Assembly (NCBI GenBank): GCA_023419055.1
Contig: JAEZYO010001024.1
Span: 1-11,030 of the forward strand
DNA from: Pseudomonadota bacterium
GTDB lineage: Bacteria > Myxococcota > Polyangia > Polyangiales > Polyangiaceae
Direction: 5' to 3'
DNA length: 11,030 nucleotides
Positions 6,501 to 11,030 of the stretch are shown here, one piece after another. Within the stretch, counting starts at the first letter, position 1, and each line of letters starts with the position of its first letter. The notes under the pieces were generated by a model. It made no database searches, had not been told where the DNA came from, and saw only the letters and a list, made by a program, of their open reading frames with translations. The position numbers and the translations under genes were made by a program.

Positions 6501-7683
6501 CTGCAACCTGACCCTGGGTTGCCAGAACACGCCGATCACCTGCAACGACGGCAACGAGTGCACGACCGACAGCTGCAACCCGGCGAGCGGCTGCGCGTAC
6601 GAGAACAACACCAACTCGTGCACGGACGACGGCAACACCTGCACCAGCGACGTCTGCAGCGCCGGTGTGTGCACCCATCCCGACAACGGCAGCTGCGGTG
6701 GCAACGGGCCGTTCGTCGAGAGCGGCGGTCAGGTCGTGATGGAAGCCGAACACTTCCACACCACGGTCGCCCGCGCGAGCCACAACTGGACCACGGTCGC
6801 TGACGGCAGCGCGTCCGGCGGCTCGCTGGTGAATGTCGTCCCGAACAACAACACCAACATCAACACCGGCTACACGACGGGCAGCCCGCAGCTGAACTTC
6901 CAGATCAAGTTCACCACCACGGGGACCTATCACGTCTGGCTCCGCGGCTCGGGCGCGACGGCCGACGACGACTCCGCACACGCCGGCTTGAACGGCGCGG
7001 GTCCGGCGAGCGCCGATCGCATCAGCTCGTTCAATACGAGCCTCACCTGGAGCAAGAGCACGATGGACGGCCCGGTCGCGACCATCGTGGTGAGCTCGCC
7101 TGGTGTCCACACGTTCAACATCTGGATGAGAGAAGACGGCTTCAAGCTCGACAAGATCATCCTGACGACGAACGCGAACGCCACCTACAGCGGCGCGGGT
7201 CCGGCGGAGAGCCCGAAGGACGCCGGCTGCACCTCGAACAGCCAGTGCAACGACAACAACCCGTGCACGAACGACACCTGCTCGGCAGGGTCTTGCAGCT
7301 ACACGAACAACACGGTCTCGTGTCAGGACGACGGTAGCTCCTGCACGAACGACGTGTGCAGCGGCGGCGTGTGCACGCACCCGGACAACGGGAGCTGCGG
7401 CAACCAGGGCGCTTGCGCTGGTCGCTGCACGAACCCGGTGATCTTCACCCAGAACTATCAGTCCGGTAACCTCGGAACGGCGGCCACTTGCCACCAGACC
7501 ACGGCGAACCTCGCCGGCGGCAACTGCGGCAACTTCGCAGCCGGTCGCACGCTGACCGTCAACGGCGTGACGATGACCTGCAACAACGGCAACTGGAGCT
7601 CTTTGCCCCCGAAGAGCAACGGCGGCTACTGCGTGCAGACGACCGCGGGCAACCACCCCTGGGCGTACTTCGCGACCTGGTGA
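3505..7683 (+). CDS. Multidomain lipoprotein metalloprotease, M36 (fungalysin)-like gluzincin with Cys-rich repeats and binding modules
   Basis: A 1392-residue secreted zinc endopeptidase. I place the start at ATG 3505, with GGAGG 8 bases upstream; the frame is open to a TTG at 3412 without support. Domains by residue: lipoprotein signal peptide 1-24 with lipobox ALSG-C25; FTP/PepSY-type propeptide about 49-275, which in this clan folds and inhibits the enzyme; catalytic region about 385-612 with H457-E458-Y459-G460-H461 (two zinc ligands and the catalytic Glu) and GEGMAD, where E476 is the likely third ligand. The latter resembles M36 GEGWSD more than thermolysin NEAxSD, and GTIWDMR follows as in M36. 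Then an Ig/BACON-like beta-sandwich about 635-726; a jelly-roll/MAM-like domain about 729-903; Cys-rich block A 904-1067 (26 Cys); a carbohydrate-binding-like domain about 1069-1237 (VVMEAEHF ... FKLDKIILT), similar to GH115 C-terminal/CBM35-like sandwiches; Cys-rich block B 1239-1302 (10 Cys); and a six-Cys C-terminal domain (GNCGNF, NGGYCVQTTAG, WAYFATW) like those ending some secreted polysaccharide-active enzymes. It is probably anchored to the outer membrane. Function is confident at the protease level; substrate and exact family are not. Confidence 0.88.
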   Translation: MRGIIKSTGLLGSLGVALMGALSGCGAGSDEPGAGNGPAAVDDSVTSGAVQALRDAFPKARLSAVGNTIERVYGSELSTGATPEAAVERFLADHASAFGADSADLKPALPVDGRSIPATSAGPLGLMFDKATGKYRYYLFRYGHERAGLRVHKSALLALVRNDGKDHPVVWASSSLRGLGKFAPQTLSTPPVVNQAKALRALGSKVDFAGRPVAAPATFTSVEAPQQVIFAGNGARTLNPRLAVEFVAESASPPGRWRFTADANTGDILDIEDLVVFEAVGGTVAGNVTEGAKAMDCANEVPTSFPYAELGIVGGASAFADTTGAFLVQNPGTDPVTLSSLIGGEFFDVTDITGTNEQLQATVVPPGPVSLLHNAANESDLVRAEVNGYVHSNIVRDFLLSYVPNYPTISTQTNFPVNVNRTDVYCPGNAWYDYSSINFCVGSSAYSNTSFASINHHEYGHHIVTSGGSGQGEYGEGMADVVAMLVAEDPGLGYGFFLNQCSSPLRNADNNCQYSAASCSTCGSEAHDCGNLISGTIWDMRLAFQAAYPDTYVDLVNQLVLSSIPMHTGTAIDGSIAIDLLTLDDDDSNLDNGTPHYTQICAGFTAHGMTCPPILEGLGLSGSDLDAEGPTGGPFSPESVTYTVKNLGPDPVVDYTVSIVGGTPWLDVLNGSGQLELGEEAQVTVAIDQAEAALLPNGVHQATVQFTNVTDGTGNATRPVELEVGVPNAIYVEDFEEGQGGYTVDPGSSNLWHRTASCASTQPGHTSPNSLFFGLDSSCTYNTGGVSSGTVTSPAIVVNDTSLVKLRFSYFLGTERIGNYDAAVAQVSVNGGEFVTVASNKPGSALLDDMTGLWQRADLNITSLVAGLSSATIRLRFGFNTVDSVANDYPGFLVDDVEVRAFSEACTTNAECDDGAYCNGTEQCTNGVCTGGTPVVCDDGVACTADSCNEATDSCVSTPNSGLCDDGVACNGTETCSATGCQAGTPLDCNDNNACTADSCNLTLGCQNTPITCNDGNECTTDSCNPASGCAYENNTNSCTDDGNTCTSDVCSAGVCTHPDNGSCGGNGPFVESGGQVVMEAEHFHTTVARASHNWTTVADGSASGGSLVNVVPNNNTNINTGYTTGSPQLNFQIKFTTTGTYHVWLRGSGATADDDSAHAGLNGAGPASADRISSFNTSLTWSKSTMDGPVATIVVSSPGVHTFNIWMREDGFKLDKIILTTNANATYSGAGPAESPKDAGCTSNSQCNDNNPCTNDTCSAGSCSYTNNTVSCQDDGSSCTNDVCSGGVCTHPDNGSCGNQGACAGRCTNPVIFTQNYQSGNLGTAATCHQTTANLAGGNCGNFAAGRTLTVNGVTMTCNNGNWSSLPPKSNGGYCVQTTAGNHPWAYFATW
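6541..6699 (+). repeat. Cys-rich repeat unit, copy A (inside the protease gene)
   Basis: This 53-codon unit encodes CNDGNECTTDSC, then an Asn-rich turn, then DVCSAGVCTHPDNGSC. It matches copy B at 7246-7401 almost residue for residue; the last 84 bases (6616-6699) are closest. The copies flank the carbohydrate-binding-like domain. Confidence 0.75.
7246..7401 (+). repeat. Cys-rich repeat unit, copy B (inside the protease gene)
   Basis: This 52-codon unit encodes CNDNNPCTNDTC, an Asn-rich turn, then DVCSGGVCTHPDNGSC. It is one codon shorter than copy A. Differences are mainly at third positions and in a few Asp/Asn/Ser residues, so the copies come from an internal duplication that has since drifted. 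Confidence 0.75.
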
Positions 7684-7705
7684 TCGCTAGCCAGCGGTAG
7701 CAACG

Positions 7706-7747
7706 AAAGGGCGGCGGCTCGAAAGGGCTCGCCGCCCTTCTCTTATT
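7706..7747 (+). terminator. Intrinsic terminator of the protease gene
   Basis: AAGGGCGGCG (7707-7716) and CGCCGCCCTT (7730-7739) form a perfect 10-bp GC-rich stem with a 13-base loop, followed by a T-rich tail (CTCTTATTTG). It starts 24 bases after the protease TGA. No rightward gene is close behind it, which fits the end of a single-gene transcript. Confidence 0.8.
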
Positions 7748-8111
7748 TGCCTCTTCGTCATTCTGGTTTTGTTGGGTCTTGCACTCGCGGAAAACCATCG
7801 CCGACGGCACTTGCCCCCGTGCTCCTGCACGCTCGCTGCCGGGGCCGGCGTCGTCGCGCCACGCCATCGCCGCCCTGTCGCTGGCTCCACGCCGCGCAGC
7901 GATCCGACCAAGGCGGTTGGGCGCTCAACCCCCGACCGTCACGACGCTCGAGGTGGGTGGTGGAGCCTTGGGGAATGGTCATCCCCGTCAAGCCTGAAGA
8001 CGCCGTGCTCCGCGCTGGGCCGCGATCCGAGCAAGGGGAAGACTACCCGTGGGCCATCAAGAGTTGAGAGGAGATCCTCCAGCGTGCAAGGCTCCGGCGC
8101 GTCATCTAGTC
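7748..8111. other. Non-coding stretch between the protease terminator and a lipoprotein gene
   Basis: About 360 bases. Several overlapping open frames exist, but their products are Arg/Pro/Ser-rich, typical of GC-rich non-coding DNA, and none has a start signal or recognisable motif. The only repeat seen is a 15-base near-direct repeat: GCGATCCGACCAAGG at 7899-7913 and GCGATCCGAGCAAGG at 8022-8036, one mismatch. Confidence 0.4.
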
Positions 8112-8441
8112 ATGCACCACGCGAGCCCGCTCCTCCTGCTGACCGTGCTTGGGTCCGGATGCGCCAAGGCCACCAATCCCGCGACATCGCCGATTGACGG
8201 ATACGGGTACGAGAATGTCAACGACCCAGGCGCCGAAGCCGAGGCCCGCGCCGCCAAGCGACCGACGTCCTGCGTGGGCGTTTCCTGTGCTCCGCCACGA
8301 GTGTGCAGGCTGCTCTCGACGAGCGATCCTGGCGCCATTGCGCGTGCGTACTGCCTTGGTCCCGACGACGACCTCTGCAAGTTGGATCCGCAACTCTGCC
8401 AGGACAGCATTTGCCGAACCCAACCGGGGTTGTGCGAATAG
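8112..8441 (+). CDS. Small Cys-rich lipoprotein, function unknown
   Basis: A 109-residue product with a short hydrophobic signal (MHHASPLLLLTVLGSGC); C17 is the likely lipidated cysteine, although position -3 is Gly rather than the usual Leu. The mature chain starts with a Thr/Pro/Ala linker and an Ala/Glu-rich stretch. It then holds eight further cysteines at regular spacing (SCVGVSC, VCRLL, YCLG, LCKL, LCQDSICR, LCE), which could form four disulfides. Codon use is typical of the genome (high third-position G/C). The start is ambiguous: the frame is open to a GTG at 8049 with an AAGGGGAA ribosome-binding site. That start would add 21 residues before the signal, so I prefer the ATG at 8112 despite its weak ribosome-binding site. 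Not assignable to a known family; similar in style to the lipoprotein at 10574. Confidence 0.62.
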   Translation: MHHASPLLLLTVLGSGCAKATNPATSPIDGYGYENVNDPGAEAEARAAKRPTSCVGVSCAPPRVCRLLSTSDPGAIARAYCLGPDDDLCKLDPQLCQDSICRTQPGLCE

Positions 8442-8825
8442 TTGGTAACCGCTGCGCCGGTGCTGCTGAGTCGCGCGTCTTCTTCGAGGAACCCGTGACT
8501 CGGCAGCACCCGTGGTGGCGCTGGCACTGCTCGGACGGACGGACCTCATCGTCATGGTCGCCACCACCGACGCCGCCGTCGAAGAGCTCAGGTCGGCGCT
8601 CCGCTGGGACGGCGTGGCTCTTCCTGTGGATACCCCCGCTCGGAGGGCTCTCGGTCTTGGGCTGCGTGCTGCTCTGACCTCGACTGTTCGGGGCGCACGC
8701 GTTGCGGCGCATGCGGGAGCGCCGAAGCCGAGGCGCGCTCGTCGTCGACGTGTAGGCACCGCCGCCGAAGGTCGGCACGATAGGCTCAACCCCAAGGGTG
8801 GCAGAACAACCGGCAGAACTCGGAC
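8442..8825 (+). other. Region with no confident gene; possible frameshifted short ORF at 8512-8677
   Basis: Third-position G/C is high in one frame from GTG 8512 to about 8620 (product VVALALLGRTDLIVMVATTD, then VEELRSALRWDG). It then becomes high in the next frame (WLFLWIPPLGGLSVLGCVLL, TGA at 8677). Joined by one base shift, these would make a short protein ending in a membrane segment. No family is recognised and no start is convincing. From 8678 to 8825 I see nothing coding. Confidence 0.22.
8459..8510. terminator. Long imperfect hairpin after the Cys-rich lipoprotein gene
   Basis: GGTGCTGCTGAGTC (8459-8472) can pair along 14 bases with GACTCGGCAGCACC (8497-8510), with a single G-U pair, around a 24-base loop. 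It lies 17 bases after the stop codon, where a terminator would be expected. It lacks a T-run, so it may instead be a Rho-type or mRNA-end-stabilising hairpin, or a dispersed palindromic element. Confidence 0.42.
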
Positions 8826-9398
8826 ATGTGTCGTTACGCCTACAAGAGTTACAAGCCGCACTTCGTCTGCTTCGAGTGCCGGAAGCAGTTCAAGCGCCCT
8901 CCACTCGAGGACGTTCTCGTGCAGCAAGGTCGCCTTCACGTGCTCGAGCACCTTCGGCGAGCGAGTGTTAGCGCAACGAAGCAGGCTCGCGCGGAGCGCA
9001 GCGTCGGGACGACGATCGCGAGGCTGCGCCGCGAACATCGGGAGCTCGTGTCACGATGTCCACAATGCGGCGCTGTGATGGCGGATCTGGGCCTGGACTT
9101 CAAGCCGCCGCGCGTCTCGGCCATTCGCTCTTGGGCGCGCCTGAGGAGTATGTACGAGCTCGGCCACGCTTGGCACACGTGCGGTTGCAATGGGCCGGGT
9201 TTCATCCCTACGGATGCGACCGCCTACGCAGAGTACCTCGCCACGCGAGCTCGCGTCTTCGCAGCCAGGATGCGACGCGCGGAACGGCGCTCGGGCGTCG
9301 ATACGGCGACGCGCGCTGCCGAGGCCCGCTACTGGTCGGAGTTGCTCGCGCAGGTGCAGAACGAACGAAAGCGCCGACGTGGAGCGATCACGCCATGA
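8826..9398 (+). CDS. Conserved hypothetical protein with three paired-cysteine clusters (zinc-ribbon-like)
   Basis: A 190-residue cytoplasmic protein starting MCRYAYKSYKPHFVCFECRK. Cysteine pairs lie at C15-x2-C18 (FVCFECRKQFKR), C78-x2-C81 (RCPQCGAVMADLGLDFKPPR) and C119-x-C121 (HTCGCNGPGFIP). I recall similar short proteins with 'YKPHF.CF.CRK.FK', 'CP.CG..M..(L/M)GLDF..P' and 'CGC.GPG(F/Y)IP' in varied bacteria, including Bacteroidetes, without an experimental function. The first two pairs could bind zinc; nucleic-acid or protein binding is only a guess. Residues 31-76 form a basic helical insert between the pairs, and the C-terminal 60 residues are Arg/Glu-rich helix (ending NERKRRRGAITP). 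The start is the first ATG, with a poor ribosome-binding site. Its TGA stop overlaps the ATG of the next, broken gene (ATGA), implying past translational coupling. Confidence 0.72.
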   Translation: MCRYAYKSYKPHFVCFECRKQFKRPPLEDVLVQQGRLHVLEHLRRASVSATKQARAERSVGTTIARLRREHRELVSRCPQCGAVMADLGLDFKPPRVSAIRSWARLRSMYELGHAWHTCGCNGPGFIPTDATAYAEYLATRARVFAARMRRAERRSGVDTATRAAEARYWSELLAQVQNERKRRRGAITP

Positions 9399-9876
9399 CC
9401 AACCTGGGACCCGAGAGAGTACGAGTTCTTGTGCAACGCAGCTGGGGCGCCGCAGAGTGATGTTCACCGGCGTGCTCGTCGCGCTGATGGCTCTCTCCTA
9501 CGTTCCATAGACCCTCGTTCATGCAGGTCTGTCGCCACAATACCCACATTGATCGTCGAGGGCCCTTATCTCGTCGACGGGAGACCCACGGCCGAGGCAG
9601 AGGTTCTCTACAAGGCTCTCCGTGCGCGCCTAGACGAGCTTCGTGGGTACGCCGCAGCCAAGCTCCTCGAGCTCTATAACGACGCGTGGCTCGATGACGA
9701 TATCGGCAGGCTCGACCACGCCGGCTTCGCTGCGCATCTGACAGCCGTCGCTCGTCGTTCTCGACGAAATTGACGTTGCGGCGCTCTACTTCGACGATGG
9801 TGGCATGTTCGCGGGACACCTCGTCGAGGTCAACCTCGAGGGGACGACACCATCCTCCGTCAACATCGTAGGTTGA
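9395..9876 (+). pseudogene. DUF2262-like gene broken by several frame changes
   Basis: The clearest parts are about 9543-9753, encoding TLIVEGPYLVDGRPTAEAEV, YAAAKLLELYNDAWLDDDIG and LDHAGFAAHL, then one frame later about 9754-9876, encoding VVLDEIDVAALYFDDGGMFA, GHLVEVNLEG and SSVNIVG with TGA. Together they match the DUF2262 pattern as I recall it: 'AA.(K/E)LLEL.N..W(L)', an 'F...L' helix, 'DGG.F.GH', and an 'I(A/V)G' end. The function of DUF2262 is unknown. Upstream, an ATG at 9395 overlaps the previous gene's stop. Removing one base near 9402 would give MTNWDPREYEFLCNAAGAPQ, after which high third-position G/C moves to another frame for FTGVLVALMALSYVP (about 9466-9507). This implies at least three, probably four, single-base-type shifts. 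Coding bias follows each switch, so this looks like an old full-length gene. Only the DUF2262 segment and the final shift are well supported. Confidence 0.55.
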
Positions 9877-9986
9877 ACAGGCGCCCAGCAGATTATTGCA
9901 GCAGACGGCCACGAAAGCGCAGCCGCACGACTTGGTAAGGTCGCGCAGGTCGGTCTATGGTGACTGAGGATACCGGGAGGTAGGGC

Positions 9987-10577
9987 ATGAGCGACAGTTA
10001 CGAAGCACTGATTGAGCCCCGCGCGACGGTCGACGAGGCCGAAGCGCTAGCGGCGGAAGCTGTCGGGGTTCTCTCGAGAGCGGGCCTCATTGTTCCGGTG
10101 CCGTCCACCGAATGTGTGCTCGACGGCGTCGGGTATCCCGCAGGCCCGCGGTGCCCGGACGCCTACACGGCCGAGGATTCCGGCGAACTCATGGGTGACC
10201 GTTTTTGGACGCTCGAGACGAGTGGCGTCGAGATCCACACCAAGCCCTGGGTGAACGTCTGGGGGTTCCCACAACTCAGCAGCGCCGTCTGCCCGCAGTG
10301 TGGACACGATCGCGCGGAGGAATTCATCGAAGACATCGGCGGCCTCGTCGACGACTTCCTGTCCACAGGCGTGGTCCCCGATGTTCAGTGTGTCTCGTGC
10401 CACGCCCCGTCGAGCATTCACGATTGGCAGTGCGACCCGCACCTCGGCTTCGTCAAGTTCGCCATTGTCTTTTGGAACTGGCCGCCGTTCGCCTCCGAAG
10501 ACTGGAAGGTCAACGTCCACGCCCTGCTCGAGGAACACCTCAAGCGCCCTCTCTTTTCGACGTTCGGCGGAATGTGA
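9987..10577 (+). CDS. Hypothetical protein with CxxC...CxxC (zinc-ribbon-like) core
   Basis: A 196-residue cytoplasmic protein. The start is well supported: GGGAGG at 9975-9980 with 6 bases before ATG 9987. The N-terminal third has an acidic helix (VDEAEALAAEAVGVLSRAGL) and a Gly/Pro segment (LDGVGYPAGPRCPD). The centre carries C102-x2-C105-G-H (VCPQCGH) and C135-x2-C138 (CVSCHAP), 29 residues apart, a likely single zinc site. The C-terminal region is Trp/Phe-rich (FVKFAIVFWNWPPFASEDW) and ends in an amphipathic helix. There is no signal peptide or membrane segment. I do not recognise a named family; the layout resembles small proteins of unknown role in myxobacteria and actinobacteria. Its ATG-TGA end overlaps the GTG start of the next lipoprotein gene, so the two are probably translated together. 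Confidence 0.75.
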   Translation: MSDSYEALIEPRATVDEAEALAAEAVGVLSRAGLIVPVPSTECVLDGVGYPAGPRCPDAYTAEDSGELMGDRFWTLETSGVEIHTKPWVNVWGFPQLSSAVCPQCGHDRAEEFIEDIGGLVDDFLSTGVVPDVQCVSCHAPSSIHDWQCDPHLGFVKFAIVFWNWPPFASEDWKVNVHALLEEHLKRPLFSTFGGM

Positions 10578-11030
10578 TCCCGAGACTGTCCGACCGCGCT
10601 TCCTCGTGGAGCCCCGGCCGTATCCGGAGCCTCCTCATCGTGGTGATGTTCGCTTCCGGATGCGACTCGAGCCACGAATTGGCGCCTGCGGGCAGCCCGT
10701 CGTCCGTAGCGAGATCGACGTCGCCCTCGGGGTTGCCTCCGAAACCAAACCCACTGAGCCGCCTGCGCCTGGCGGGAACGTGCCCCGGTGATCACGTCGC
10801 ACAGTGCGTGGCCAGGCGGGCGAAGCGTCGCCTATCCAAGAAGGACATCGGGAGGCTTCGTAGCGTGATCGACGAGTGCTTCAGCGCCCGCGATCCCAAG
10901 CTGCTCTGGGACGAAGGCGCTTGTTTGCCGCTCGAGTTGGGCGTGGACAAGCGCAATTTGCAGATGGTGGTGCTGGAGTACCGGTGCTCGGACGTCTGTC
11001 CGGCGCAGGGCGGCGTCGGCATCTTCTATG
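10574..11030 (+). CDS. Cys-containing lipoprotein, C-terminus beyond right edge
   Basis: Starts with GTG at 10574-10576, sharing bases with the previous stop (GTGA overlap), and stays open to the window end (152 codons). The N-terminus has Arg residues at 16 and 18, a hydrophobic core (LLIVVMFA) and a lipobox-like ASG-C30, so it is a predicted lipoprotein with an unusually long n-region; an internal ATG at residue 25 would be too late. A Ser/Pro linker (about 33-62) leads to a globular part with six cysteines (TCPGDHVAQC, DECFS, GACLPL, YRCSDVC). The closing motif YRCSDVCPAQGGVGIFY is the most distinctive piece and probably a conserved signature in myxobacterial lipoproteins, though I cannot name the family. 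Coupling to the CxxC protein at 9987 suggests a functional pair across the inner membrane/periplasm boundary. Confidence 0.7.
   Translation, partial: MIPRLSDRASSWSPGRIRSLLIVVMFASGCDSSHELAPAGSPSSVARSTSPSGLPPKPNPLSRLRLAGTCPGDHVAQCVARRAKRRLSKKDIGRLRSVIDECFSARDPKLLWDEGACLPLELGVDKRNLQMVVLEYRCSDVCPAQGGVGIFY

Noticed and set aside
5881..7656. 591-codon open frame on the minus strand
   Set aside because: Antisense to the Cys-rich and binding domains; low-complexity Val/Ala/Arg product mirrors the repeats on the plus strand.
8106..9038. 310-codon open frame on the minus strand
   Set aside because: Runs antisense through the lipoprotein gene, the hairpin and the zinc-ribbon-like gene; composition is Arg/Ser/Ala-rich with no domain.
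9508..9533. Inverted repeat ATAGACC / GGTCTGT
   Set aside because: Short, with one wobble pair and inside the broken DUF2262-like gene; no T-run, so no role is supported.
1..11030. Search for CRISPR array, insertion sequence, integrase, rRNA or tRNA
   Set aside because: No regularly spaced direct repeats, transposase motifs, terminal inverted repeats or RNA gene signatures were seen.

Overview
The window is GC-rich (strong G/C at third codon positions) and most resembles an accessory stretch of a myxobacterial (Myxococcota, Polyangiales/Sorangium-like) chromosome. The signs are a very large secreted lipoprotein protease studded with Cys-rich 'CxDDGxxC' repeats and carbohydrate-binding-like modules, several small Cys-rich lipoproteins, and many orphan small proteins. 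The taxon is inferred from style; no rRNA or other marker gene is present.

Layout. (1) Bases 1-452, minus strand: a short hypothetical gene followed 4 bases later by the N-terminal part of a universal stress protein running off the left edge. (2) Bases 715-3115: a decayed carbohydrate locus. A GH130-type glycoside phosphorylase gene reads through three frames. Next come an intact small membrane-protein gene on the minus strand and the C-terminal remnant of a six-hairpin-type glycoside hydrolase, broken by three frame changes and lacking its 5' part. (3) Bases 3116-3504: a regulatory region with two AT-rich dyads, a plausible sigma70-like promoter and a 5'-leader hairpin. (4) Bases 3505-7683: a 1392-residue lipoprotein metalloprotease (gluzincin, M36/fungalysin-like) with propeptide, catalytic core, beta-sandwich domains, two Cys-rich blocks around a carbohydrate-binding-like domain, and a small Cys-containing C-terminal domain. 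A strong intrinsic terminator follows. (5) Bases 8112-11030, plus strand: small orphan genes. They are a Cys-rich lipoprotein, a three-cluster cysteine (zinc-ribbon-like) protein of unknown function, a frameshifted DUF2262-like gene whose ATG overlaps the previous stop, a second CxxC/CxxC protein, and, coupled to it by a GTGA overlap, another Cys-rich lipoprotein that runs off the right edge.

How the parts may work together. The protease is a self-contained transcription unit, probably anchored on the cell surface with its binding modules outward, fitting a predatory or scavenging lifestyle. The two broken glycoside enzymes next to it suggest that a carbohydrate-use locus has been lost in this lineage. 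The small genes after 8112 do not form a recognised pathway. No complete, recognisable new system is visible; the most unusual items are the protease architecture, the clustered gene decay, and the coupled pair at 9987-11030.
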